Assembly: GCA_050245975.1 (NCBI GenBank)
Contig: JBFWWW010000048.1
Span: 1 to 22,192, forward strand
Direction of reading: 5' to 3'
Source: JBFWWW01 sp050245975
GTDB taxonomy: Bacteria; Pseudomonadota; Alphaproteobacteria; Rhizobiales; Hyphomicrobiaceae
DNA length: 22,192 nt
Shown: piece after piece, positions 1 through 6,457 of the stretch
Numbering within the stretch: the stretch's first letter is position 1
Layout of the letters: every line of letters begins with the position of its first letter
Notes under the pieces: generated by a model
What the model saw: only the letters and a program-made list of their open reading frames with translations
What the model was told of the DNA's origin: nothing
The model's database searches: none
Program-made: the position numbers and the translations under genes

Positions 1-651
1 CGTGAGCCGTGCCGGATGCAGGATCACCGGTTGGTCGGGCGCGACGCCCCAGGCCGCCCGCAGCGCGGCGATGCGCTCGGCGGACACCGCCTCGGGCGCG
101 AAGATGTCCGGGTCGAGGCCGCGATAGACGATCGCGATCCGCGCCTCCGGCGTGCCGTAGCGCGACTTGATGAGGTCGGCCGTGTAGCGGGAATTGGCGA
201 TCACCACATCGCTGCGCGCCATGACGCTGTTGTAGAGCCGCTTGATGGCGTTGGGCTCATTGTAGGCGCCGTGATAGGTGGTGACGAAGGGGCGCCCCGT
301 CCGCCGTGCGGCGATGAGGGCGCTCCAGGCCGGGGCGCGGCTGCGGGCGTGGACGAGGTCGATCCCCTCGGCCGTGATGAGGCGCATCAGGGCGCGCGCG
401 TTGGCGAGGATGCGCACCGGGTTCTTGGTGGCGGCGGGAAATTCTATGAACTCGCCGCCGGCGGCCCGCACGTCGGCCACCAGCCGGCCGGGCTCTGCGG
501 CGACCAGCGCGCGCGCGCCGGCAGCCGCCAGGGCCTGCGCGATCTCGGGCGCGGCGCGCTCGGCGCCGCCGGTGTCGAGGCGGGGAAGGATCTGAAGTAT
601 GGTGGGCCTGGGTATGGTGGGCCTGGGCATGGTGGACTTGTGTGGCGGCAC
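1..651 (-). CDS. GT4-type glycosyltransferase, N-terminal 217 residues (partial)
   Basis: This is the N-terminal half of a GT-B fold sugar transferase; the C-terminal nucleotide-sugar domain lies outside the window. Family features are the glycine loop RLDTGGAER (residues 24-32), HARSRAPAW (101-109), TTYHGAY (124-130), IANSRYTAD (151-159), VYRGLD (175-180) and ILHPARLT (210-217), which begins the second domain. It likely transfers a sugar to a lipid-linked or surface glycan; donor and acceptor cannot be read. I chose the GTG at 651 because a strong GGGGGGAG (complement of 661-668) lies 7 bases upstream. An in-frame ATG at 630 has no such site. The N-terminus holds a duplicated PRPTI pentapeptide from a 15-bp DNA repeat. 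It is divergent from the hydrolase at 690 with only 38 bp between the starts. Confidence 0.85.
   Translation of the reverse strand, partial: MPPHKSTMPRPTIPRPTILQILPRLDTGGAERAAPEIAQALAAAGARALVAAEPGRLVADVRAAGGEFIEFPAATKNPVRILANARALMRLITAEGIDLVHARSRAPAWSALIAARRTGRPFVTTYHGAYNEPNAIKRLYNSVMARSDVVIANSRYTADLIKSRYGTPEARIAIVYRGLDPDIFAPEAVSAERIAALRAAWGVAPDQPVILHPARLT
599..635. repeat. 15-bp in-frame tandem repeat, about 2.5 copies
   Basis: The unit ATGGTGGGCCTGGGY on the plus strand occurs at 599-613 and 614-628, followed by a partial copy from 629. On the coding (minus) strand it encodes PRPTI twice near the N-terminus of the glycosyltransferase, and the outermost copy contains the alternative ATG start at 630. 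Units of 15 bp keep the frame, so slippage would change length without breaking the gene. Confidence 0.85.
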
Positions 652-689
652 GCGGTCGCTCCCCCCTCAGCGAGTCGAGGCTTCATAGG

Positions 690-1499
690 ATGGCGGCGGC
701 GCAACTGCAATTTTTCGATTGCGGCACGGGCGCCGCGCATCGCCGCATCGCCTATCTGCAGGACTCCGTCGGGCAAGGCGGGGCGCCGTCCGGACGCCCC
801 GGCCTCATCTGGCTGTGCGGCTTCAAATCCGAGATGACGAGCACCAAGGCCTCGGCGCTTGCCGAATTCGCGCGCGAGCGGGGCTACGGGTGCCTTCGCT
901 TCGACTATTCGGGTCACGGCCAGTCCGGCGGGCGGTTCGAGGACGGCACGCTGAGCCGATGGCTCGAGGAGGCGCGCGCCGCCTTCGCCCGGACGCAGGG
1001 GCCGCAAATCCTGGTCGGCTCGAGCATGGGCGGCTATCTCGCCCTGCTTCTGCTGCGCGCTCTGCTGACCGACACGCCGGCCGAGGCACGTCGCATTCTC
1101 GGCCTGGCGCTCATCGCCCCGGCCTGGGACATGACGCAGACGCTGATGTGGGAGCGGTTTCCGCAGTCGGTGCGCGACGAGATCGAGCGCACCGGCGTCT
1201 ACCTGCGGCCGTCGCACTACGGCGATGGTCCCTATGCGATCACCAGGGCGCTGATCGAGGACGGGCGCCGGCATCTGATCGGCACATCGCCCTTCGACCC
1301 GGGCCGGCCCGTCTACGTCCTGCATGGTCTTCTCGACCCGGATGTCCCGTGGGAGCACACGCTCGATCTCGCGGCGCATCTGGGCGGCGACTGGGTCAGG
1401 GTGACGGCGGTGCCCGATGGGGAGCATCGGCTGTCGCGTCCGGAGGACCTGCAACTTCTGTTCAGGATGATCGATACGATCGCCGGCGGTGCGGCCTAG
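690..1499 (+). CDS. alpha/beta-hydrolase (serine esterase/thioesterase type)
   Basis: A 269-residue single-domain cytoplasmic alpha/beta-hydrolase. The nucleophile elbow is GSSMGG with Ser112. The acid is probably Asp216 or Asp218 in LLDPDVPW, and the base is His246 in PDGEHRLS. The strand before the elbow carries FDYSGHGQSGG (71-81), which is characteristic of the fold. There is no signal peptide. Overall it resembles the ABHD10-like branch of short acyl esterases and thioesterases, but the substrate is unknown. An upstream in-frame GTG at 642 is possible. I prefer the ATG at 690 because CGAGG lies about 9 bases before it and the family fold starts here. It ends 3 bp from the stop of the convergent small gene at 1503. 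Confidence 0.85.
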   Translation: MAAAQLQFFDCGTGAAHRRIAYLQDSVGQGGAPSGRPGLIWLCGFKSEMTSTKASALAEFARERGYGCLRFDYSGHGQSGGRFEDGTLSRWLEEARAAFARTQGPQILVGSSMGGYLALLLLRALLTDTPAEARRILGLALIAPAWDMTQTLMWERFPQSVRDEIERTGVYLRPSHYGDGPYAITRALIEDGRRHLIGTSPFDPGRPVYVLHGLLDPDVPWEHTLDLAAHLGGDWVRVTAVPDGEHRLSRPEDLQLLFRMIDTIAGGAA

Positions 1500-1502
1500 C
1501 CG

Positions 1503-1748
1503 TCAGCGCAGGACCGGTGTTCCGGCGGGTGCCTGCCTCGGTTCGGCGACCGACTTTGCGGCTCCGGACTGCCGCCGCTGGGCAAGCCGCGTGCGCGCCT
1601 CCTGCAGCTTGCGCGAGATGAGCTCGATGTCCTGCTGCCGCTCCGCTTCCAGCGCCGGTCCCGGGCGAAGCGGTGTCGTGCCGGCAAGGGCCGGCGTCGC
1701 CGCAGCGACTGCAAGCACGGCGATGGTCAGGATGTGTGGGTGCAGCAT
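1503..1748 (-). CDS. small exported protein of unknown function
   Basis: An 81-residue protein that I do not recognise. Residues 1-22 form a clear signal peptide: a hydrophobic core ILTIAVLAVAAA followed by a TPALA-G type cleavage site. The mature part of about 59 residues is Arg/Glu/Gln-rich. Residues about 34-60 look like an amphipathic helix or short coiled coil, followed by a flexible Ala/Pro tail. Translation is well supported by GGGAG six bases before the ATG. It is convergent with the hydrolase and lies 77 bp downstream of the SDR gene on the same strand, so it could be read as the tail of that operon. It is probably a periplasmic protein with a structural or binding role. Confidence 0.6.
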   Translation of the reverse strand: MLHPHILTIAVLAVAAATPALAGTTPLRPGPALEAERQQDIELISRKLQEARTRLAQRRQSGAAKSVAEPRQAPAGTPVLR

Positions 1749-1825
1749 GATGTGCTCCCGGTTGCCGGACGGACCCGGTCATCGGCGCACATCAGCATGG
1801 CGGGACTGAACGGCAGGTGAATGTT

Positions 1826-2695
1826 TCAGCGCAGCGCGACCAGCGAGCGGATGCCTTCGCGATAGGTGGGATATGCGAGCTTCACGCCCAGCACCTGCTT
1901 CATGCGGATGTTGCGGACGCGCTTCGTCTCGCCGTAGAAGCTCGCCGCGCCCGGCCCCAGGCCCGATTTCTCGAACGGGATTTCCGGCGGCGGTGTCACG
2001 CCCAGCAGCTCGGCCGCGAACGCGACGACGTCTTGCGCCGGGGCCGGCTCGTCGTCGCAGATGTTGTAGACGTCGCGGTGCTCCGCCGCCGTCATCGCCA
2101 GGTCGAGCGCCTGCGCGATGTCCTCGACATGGATGCGGTTGAACACCTGCCCCGGTTTGACGATGCGCCGTGCCGTGCCCGCGCGCAGGCTGTCGACGAC
2201 GCTGCGGCCGGGCCCGTAGATGCCCGGCAGGCGGAAGACCTCGACGCGCTTGCCCGTCCTGCGGCCGAAATCGAGCCACGCGCGCTCCGCCACGAGGCGA
2301 TGCATGCTGCGTTCGGTGATGGGATTTGCCGGGCTGTCCTCGTCGACCCACCGCCCCTGCGTATCGCCGTAGACGCCGATGGTCGAGAGATAGCCGATCC
2401 ACGCGAGCGTGCCGGCGGACGCGAGGTCGTCGGAGAAGTGGCGGAGGACGACATCGCCTTCGAGGTCCGGGGGGATCGACACCAGCACATGGGTCGATCC
2501 GGCCAGCAGGTCCACGACCTCTTTCGTGCGGCTGTCCCCCCCGAACAGCGCAATGGGGACGGCCAGCCGTGCGGCTTCCTGTGCGATGGCGTCCTTGAGA
2601 TGGGTCTTGGTGCCGGCGACGGCGATGTCGCGCGTGGCGAGGCGATGCGCCAGATGTGCGGCGCTGTAGCCGAAGCCGAAGCAGAACAGTTTCAT
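1826..2695 (-). CDS. atypical short-chain dehydrogenase/epimerase, YeeZ-like
   Basis: A 289-residue NAD(P)-binding Rossmann protein of the atypical SDR type. The N-terminal dinucleotide loop is FGFGYSAAHLAHRL (residues 6-19), a GxGxxxxxL form. A Ser-Thr-x-x-x-Tyr segment, YLSTIGVYG, occupies 102-110. The classical YxxxK catalytic pair is absent at the usual place, where MHRLVAE (131-137) is found. The sugar-epimerase style VFRLPGIYGPGR (153-164) and HVEDIAQAL (189-197) are present. Substrate is unknown. The start at 2695 overlaps the queG stop in an ATGA junction, so the two genes are translationally coupled. The order GST, queG, SDR on one strand indicates one operon. Confidence 0.85.
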   Translation of the reverse strand: MKLFCFGFGYSAAHLAHRLATRDIAVAGTKTHLKDAIAQEAARLAVPIALFGGDSRTKEVVDLLAGSTHVLVSIPPDLEGDVVLRHFSDDLASAGTLAWIGYLSTIGVYGDTQGRWVDEDSPANPITERSMHRLVAERAWLDFGRRTGKRVEVFRLPGIYGPGRSVVDSLRAGTARRIVKPGQVFNRIHVEDIAQALDLAMTAAEHRDVYNICDDEPAPAQDVVAFAAELLGVTPPPEIPFEKSGLGPGAASFYGETKRVRNIRMKQVLGVKLAYPTYREGIRSLVALR

Positions 2696-3843
2696 GGGTT
2701 CGGCCCCTGGCTGTCCGGAGACGGCGATGCGCGCCACTCCTCCAGAACCGTTGCATCGTGCTCCCGGGGCGCGTGCGTGTCCCGCAGGTGCTCCCACTCC
2801 AGTCTGGCCGCCAGCATCGCGGCTGCCCATACGGCGGAAGCGCGCACGACGGGCGCTTCGTCGCGCAGGTGGCGCCGGACGGCCGGCTTGAGCGCCGCGT
2901 CGCCGGAATTTCCGGCCGCGATCAGCACATTGCGCAGGAAGCGGTCGCGCCCCGTGCGCTTGACGGGCGTGCCCGCAAAACGCGCGCGGAACGCGGCATC
3001 GTCGAGCTCCAGCAGGTCGGCGAGCGGCGGATTGGCGGTCTCGCTCCGCACCTGCAGCTTGGCGTCATGGCTGGCGGCGGCGAACTTGTTCCACGGGCAC
3101 ACCGCGAGGCAGTCGTCGCAGCCGAAGACGCGGTTGCCGATGGCGGGGCGGAATTCGCGCGGGATCGATCCTTTGTGCTCGATGGTCAGGTAGGCGATGC
3201 AGCGCCGCGCATCGAGCTGGTAGGGCGCGGGAAAGGCCTGCGTCGGGCAGACATCGAGGCAGCGGGTGCAGGAGCCGCAGTGGTTGACCTCCGCCGCATC
3301 CGCCTCCAGCGCGGCCGTCGTCAGGATGGCGCCGAGAAACAGCCACGAGCCATGCTCGCGCGACACGAGGTTGGTGTGCTTGCCTTGCCAGCCGAGCCCT
3401 GCCGCCTGCGCCAGCGGCTTCTCCATCAGCGGCGCGGTATCGACGAACACCTTGACCTCGGCGCTGCTGGCCGCTGCGAGCGCGCGCGCCACCTGCTTCA
3501 GGCCCGACTTCACGACATCATGGTAGTCGCGGCGCTGGGCGTAGCACGAGATCGTCCCGCGTTCGGGCCATGCGAGGGATGTGAGCGGATCGTCCGCGGG
3601 CGCGTAGCTCTTGGCGAGCATGATGACGGAGCGGACGTCGGGCCACAGGGCACGAGGGTCGGCGCGCCGGTCGGCGTTCGTGGCCATCCAGGCCATTTCG
3701 CCCTCGCGTCCGTCGGCGAGGAAGTCGAGGAGGCGGCGGCCCGCAGGTCCGATGGCCTCCGGCCGCGTCACGCGCACGCCGTCGAAGCCGGCCGCAAGGG
3801 CTTCGGATCGAACGAGGGCGTTGAGGTCGGTGGCGGCCAGCAC
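2692..3843 (-). CDS. queG: epoxyqueuosine reductase QueG
   Basis: QueG reduces epoxyqueuosine to queuosine in the wobble base of tRNAs with GUN anticodons, using cobalamin and two [4Fe-4S] clusters. The 383-residue protein has the family order. An N-terminal cobalamin-binding domain is followed by FVDTAPLMEK with the catalytic Asp135. The ferredoxin part has CGSCTRCLDVCP (Cys189, 192, 195, 199), Cys215 in RRCIAYLTIEHKG, and GCDDCLAVCPWN (Cys242, 245, 249). Residues about 310-360 form a short HEAT-like helical tail. The start is GTG at 3843, with GGAG five bases upstream. It lies 12 bp after the GST stop and overlaps the SDR start. Confidence 0.96.
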   Translation of the reverse strand: MLAATDLNALVRSEALAAGFDGVRVTRPEAIGPAGRRLLDFLADGREGEMAWMATNADRRADPRALWPDVRSVIMLAKSYAPADDPLTSLAWPERGTISCYAQRRDYHDVVKSGLKQVARALAAASSAEVKVFVDTAPLMEKPLAQAAGLGWQGKHTNLVSREHGSWLFLGAILTTAALEADAAEVNHCGSCTRCLDVCPTQAFPAPYQLDARRCIAYLTIEHKGSIPREFRPAIGNRVFGCDDCLAVCPWNKFAAASHDAKLQVRSETANPPLADLLELDDAAFRARFAGTPVKRTGRDRFLRNVLIAAGNSGDAALKPAVRRHLRDEAPVVRASAVWAAAMLAARLEWEHLRDTHAPREHDATVLEEWRASPSPDSQGPNP

Positions 3844-3855
3844 GCAAGCTCCGGG

Positions 3856-4554
3856 TCAGAAATCGAGGTTCGCATAGTGCGCCGGCGGCACCGTGCCGGG
3901 AACGCGGTCCGCCAGCAAGGCCCGAAACGACGGGCGGGACTTGATGCGGCTGTACCAGTCCCTGGCGGCGATGTTCTCGTTCCAGGGCACCTCGCCCAGA
4001 TAGTCGATGCTCGACAATTGGGCGGCAGCCGACAGGTCGGCAAAGCTCATCTCGTCGCCCGCCAGCCAGCGCCGCTGCTGGGCGAGGAAGCCGATATAAT
4101 TCAGATGCTGGCGCAGGTTGGTGCGGATGGCGCGGATCACATCGGTATCCGTCCGGCGCGCCGGCGTTGCGCGCAGCGCGGCATAGACCTTCTGCTCCAG
4201 CAGCTCGGAGGAAACCTCGCGATCGAACTTGCGCTGGAACCAGTCCGTCAGGCGGCGCACCTCGGCGCGATCCTCGGGGCTCCCCGGAAACAGGCGGGTG
4301 GTGCGGCCGCGCGCTGGGCCAGCCCCAGCAGCGCTTTCGTCCAGGAATTCCGCGATGGCGTAGGCTCCGCAGAGGACCGACCCGTCCGGCCGCTCCAGCA
4401 GCGGCAGCTCGCCGGCGGGGTTCATGGCCAGGAAGCCGCTGCGCCATTCCCACGGCCGCTCCTCGACCAGCGTGAACGGCAGGTCGAGCTCCGCCAGCGC
4501 CAGCCGGATCGAGCGCGATTGCGGGCAAACGGGGTAGTGGTGAAGCGCGATCAT
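3856..4554 (-). CDS. glutathione S-transferase family protein
   Basis: A 232-residue soluble GST. The N-terminal thioredoxin-like domain (1 to about 75) has YPVCPQSRSIRLALAE (7-22) at the glutathione active-site position, the cis-proline in ELPLLE (49-54), and GAYAIAEFL (63-71) in place of the usual E-S-x-x-I element. The all-helical C-terminal domain carries the N-capping motif SFADLSAAAQ (170-179). The Cys10-x-x-Ser13 pair suggests a cysteine- or serine-type GST, so thiol transfer or a scaffolding role is possible. I used the ATG at 4554; an in-frame TTG at 4593 would add 13 residues. It is the first gene of the GST-queG-SDR operon and faces uppP across 170 bp. Confidence 0.88.
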   Translation of the reverse strand: MIALHHYPVCPQSRSIRLALAELDLPFTLVEERPWEWRSGFLAMNPAGELPLLERPDGSVLCGAYAIAEFLDESAAGAGPARGRTTRLFPGSPEDRAEVRRLTDWFQRKFDREVSSELLEQKVYAALRATPARRTDTDVIRAIRTNLRQHLNYIGFLAQQRRWLAGDEMSFADLSAAAQLSSIDYLGEVPWNENIAARDWYSRIKSRPSFRALLADRVPGTVPPAHYANLDF

Positions 4555-4631
4555 GGTCCGGTCGGCAGCGGTTTTGCGGTCAGGCAGGTCCAAAGATGCA
4601 TCCGGGTCACAATGTTCCCGCCGTCTGGCGC

Positions 4632-4649
4632 AGCCGGCACGAACCGGCT
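4632..4649. promoter_or_regulatory. inverted repeat in the GST/uppP divergent promoter region
   Basis: AGCCGG (4632-4637) and CCGGCT (4644-4649) form a perfect 6-bp inverted repeat with a 6-bp spacer inside the 170-bp divergent gap. It could be an operator for either operon or a small leader hairpin for uppP. No promoter of good quality could be assigned next to it; TTGAGC at 4650-4655 is the only -35-like hexamer nearby. Confidence 0.3.
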
Positions 4650-4724
4650 TGAGCCGATGCGGCGGCCCCGATACCTCCGCAACCGTCGGCCGCCTGCCGA
4701 TGCTTGTGCCGGAGAGACATAGCC

Positions 4725-5522
4725 ATGTCCGTCTTGCAAGTCATCATCCTGGGGCTGATCGAAGGCCTGACCGAATTCATTCCTGTCTCCTCGACGGCGC
4801 ATCTGCTGCTGGCCGGGCATTTCCTGGGGTTCGAGTCGCCGGGCAAAACCTTCGAGGTCCTGATCCAGCTCGGCTCGGTGCTGGCGATCCTGACGGTCTA
4901 TTCCGGCCGTTTGTGGCAGATGCTGGTCGATCTCCCGCGCGATCCGCGCACACGGCGCTTCGTGCTGGCGATTCTGGTCGCCTTTCTGCCCGCCGCCGTC
5001 ATCGGCGCTGTCCTGCATGACTTCATCAAGTCCGTGCTCTTCCTCTCGCCGTGGCTCATCTGTTCGACGCTGGTGGCGGGCGGGATCGTCCTGCTCGCGG
5101 TCGACGGCATGCAGCTGACGCCGCGCTACACGGACGCGATGGACTACCCGCTGGCGATGGCGCTCAAGATCGGCTTCTTCCAGTGCCTGGCCATGGTCCC
5201 CGGCGTCTCCCGCTCCGGCGCCACCATCGTCGGCGCGCTGCTGTCCGGCGCCGACAAGCGCTCGGCCACCGAATTCTCGTTCTTCCTGGCCATGCCGACC
5301 ATGGCGGGCGCCTTTGCCTACGACCTGTTCAAGAACCGCGGCCTGCTGTCGGCCGGCGACGCCGCCAACATCGCGCTCGGGTTCGTCGTCGCGTTCATCG
5401 CCGGCGTCGTCGTGGTGCGCTATCTTTTGAATTTCGTATCCCGCCACGGGTTCGCGCTGTTCGCATGGTGGCGCATCATCGTCGGCGGCCTCGGGCTCGG
5501 AGCGCTCGCCATCCTCGGCTGA
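4725..5522 (+). CDS. uppP: undecaprenyl-diphosphate phosphatase UppP (BacA)
   Basis: This inner-membrane enzyme removes a phosphate from undecaprenyl pyrophosphate, recycling the lipid carrier used for peptidoglycan and surface polysaccharides; high dosage gives bacitracin tolerance. At 265 residues it is full length. The first signature is EGLTEFIPVSSTAHL, with Glu13, Glu17, Ser22 and Ser23. The second is PGVSRSGATI, with Arg163 and Ser164. Hydrophobic helices fill most of the sequence, and the re-entrant arrangement is typical of the family. The start is fixed by GGAGAG eight bases before the ATG. It is monocistronic and convergent with ptsN, 17 bp away. Confidence 0.97.
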   Translation: MSVLQVIILGLIEGLTEFIPVSSTAHLLLAGHFLGFESPGKTFEVLIQLGSVLAILTVYSGRLWQMLVDLPRDPRTRRFVLAILVAFLPAAVIGAVLHDFIKSVLFLSPWLICSTLVAGGIVLLAVDGMQLTPRYTDAMDYPLAMALKIGFFQCLAMVPGVSRSGATIVGALLSGADKRSATEFSFFLAMPTMAGAFAYDLFKNRGLLSAGDAANIALGFVVAFIAGVVVVRYLLNFVSRHGFALFAWWRIIVGGLGLGALAILG

Positions 5523-5539
5523 GAGCGCGCCGGTCCTGC

Positions 5540-6004
5540 TCAGGCCGCGTGCGAGGCCAGCGGCTCGGTCAGCACGGCATAGAGCGCGGCACGATCCTTT
5601 GCCGCGCGCAGCTTCTCGATGGTGGCCGTCTCGCGCAGGAGACGGGAGATGCGCGCAAGCGCCTTGAGGTGGTCGGCGCCCGCATGCTCCGGCGCAAGCA
5701 GCAGGAAAATCAGGTCCACCGGCTCGCCGTCGAGCGAATCGAAGTCGATGGCCGCCTGCAGGCGCGCGAAGACGCTGCAGATGCGCTTGAGGCCCGGCAG
5801 GCGGGCGTGAGGAATGGCGATGCCGCGCCCGATGCCCGTCGACCCCAGGCGCTCGCGCTGCAGGAGGCTGTCGAATATTGCGCGTGCATCCGTGCCCGTG
5901 AGCTCGGCCGCCTTGTGTGCAAGGTCCTGGAGAGCCTGCTTTTTCGTTTTCGCTTCGAGCCGCGGCATGACCGCTTCGAGCGCTATGAGATCACGAAGAT
6001 CCAT
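5540..6004 (-). CDS. ptsN: PTS IIA-like nitrogen regulatory protein PtsN (EIIA-Ntr)
   Basis: PtsN is the terminal phospho-acceptor of the PTS-Ntr regulatory chain (PtsP, NPr, EIIA-Ntr) and controls potassium uptake, carbon storage and stress responses by protein-protein contact. The 154-residue protein has the signature GIGRGIAIPHARL with the phosphorylated His66, preceded by RERLGSTG. There is no membrane segment and no transport domain. AGGA lies just upstream of the ATG. In many proteobacteria it follows rpoN and hpf, but here it is separated from rpoN by 453 bp without hpf. It also has its own EcfG-type promoter about 25 bases upstream of the start, suggesting induction in the general stress response. 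Confidence 0.95.
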   Translation of the reverse strand: MDLRDLIALEAVMPRLEAKTKKQALQDLAHKAAELTGTDARAIFDSLLQRERLGSTGIGRGIAIPHARLPGLKRICSVFARLQAAIDFDSLDGEPVDLIFLLLAPEHAGADHLKALARISRLLRETATIEKLRAAKDRAALYAVLTEPLASHAA

Positions 6005-6033
6005 GGGTCCTGTCTGACTTTTGGCGGTTCTCG

Positions 6034-6059
6034 AACGCCGCCTCAGTTATTCTGGTTCC
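6034..6059 (-). promoter_or_regulatory. EcfG (general stress response) promoter of ptsN
   Basis: On the minus strand GGAACC (6059-6054) is followed by exactly 16 bases and then CGTT (6037-6034). This matches the alphaproteobacterial EcfG consensus GGAACC-N16-CGTT without a mismatch. The expected transcription start, near 6026-6029, leaves a leader of about 25 bases before the ptsN ATG at 6004. A hairpin-forming stretch, GGCG with CGCC around GTTC-GA-GAAC (6023-6042), overlaps the -10 region and could affect opening or the 5' end. No other intergenic stretch that I scanned has this pairing. Confidence 0.75.
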
Positions 6060-6390
6060 AGTCGAGCTCACCCGCACCACTCAGTTGCCATGCATCGACC
6101 GTGCCGCCGCACCGGGCGCGATCTCCAACACCGACCGCCGGTCACCCGGAGGTGCCCGACTACCGCCTACCGCCGCTCGTGATACTCCCCCAGAAACTGT
6201 GACACCACGATGATGCAGGCGTGCGCCGCACCGCTCTCGACCGGAGGGGTCCGGCTGACGTCCTGTGTTCGTTTCTAGCCGCGGATCGTGCCCGTTTTGT
6301 GGGCGAATGCCGTCACATTTTGCTGTGGGCGCGGAACCTGCGTCTCTGCACCGACTCGACTACGTGCTGCAGCTTCTTTTGAAGGCGCGG

Positions 6391-6419
6391 ACCCTAGATC
6401 AGCCCCCCGGGGCTGTCAA
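6391..6419 (-). promoter_or_regulatory. sigma70-like promoter reading toward ptsN
   Basis: TTGACA (6419-6414) is separated by 17 bases from TAGGGT (6396-6391) on the minus strand. Transcription would start near 6384 and run through about 380 bases of non-coding DNA before ptsN. The spacer is filled by the inverted repeat CAGCCC-CGGG-GGGCTG (6400-6415), which lies 43 bases after the rpoN stop and might instead be the rpoN terminator, although no T-run follows it. Hexamer quality and spacing match the tRNA-Leu promoter at 11772-11800 in this window. Confidence 0.5.
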
Positions 6420-6457
6420 ATCAACTTGGAACAGGGGCTTTTGGCGGGCCATCGCGG

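Larger units (their letters stand above)
6005..6457. other. 453-bp gene-free interval between rpoN and ptsN (position where hpf is expected)
   Basis: No reading frame of useful length with a start and ribosome-binding site exists here on the minus strand. Frames are broken by stops, and none of the residues expected of the ribosome hibernation factor Hpf could be recognised. The plus-strand frames at 6265-6585 and 6288-6977 are weak or run antisense into rpoN. The interval contains a sigma70-like promoter at 6391-6419, the EcfG promoter at 6034-6059, and small hairpins. These are CTTC-AAAA-GAAG at about 6373-6384, GCCC-ACAAAAC-GGGC near 6290-6305, and CCGGA-CCCC-TCCGG at about 6240-6253. It could hold a small RNA or a long ptsN leader. 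Confidence 0.7.

Noticed and set aside
444..1454. A 336-residue minus-strand open frame
   Set aside because: Antisense to the alpha/beta-hydrolase and out of frame with the glycosyltransferase; composition is typical of a shadow.
2656..4722. A 688-residue open frame on the plus strand
   Set aside because: Runs antisense through queG and the GST gene, whose cysteine motifs and fold signatures are on the minus strand.
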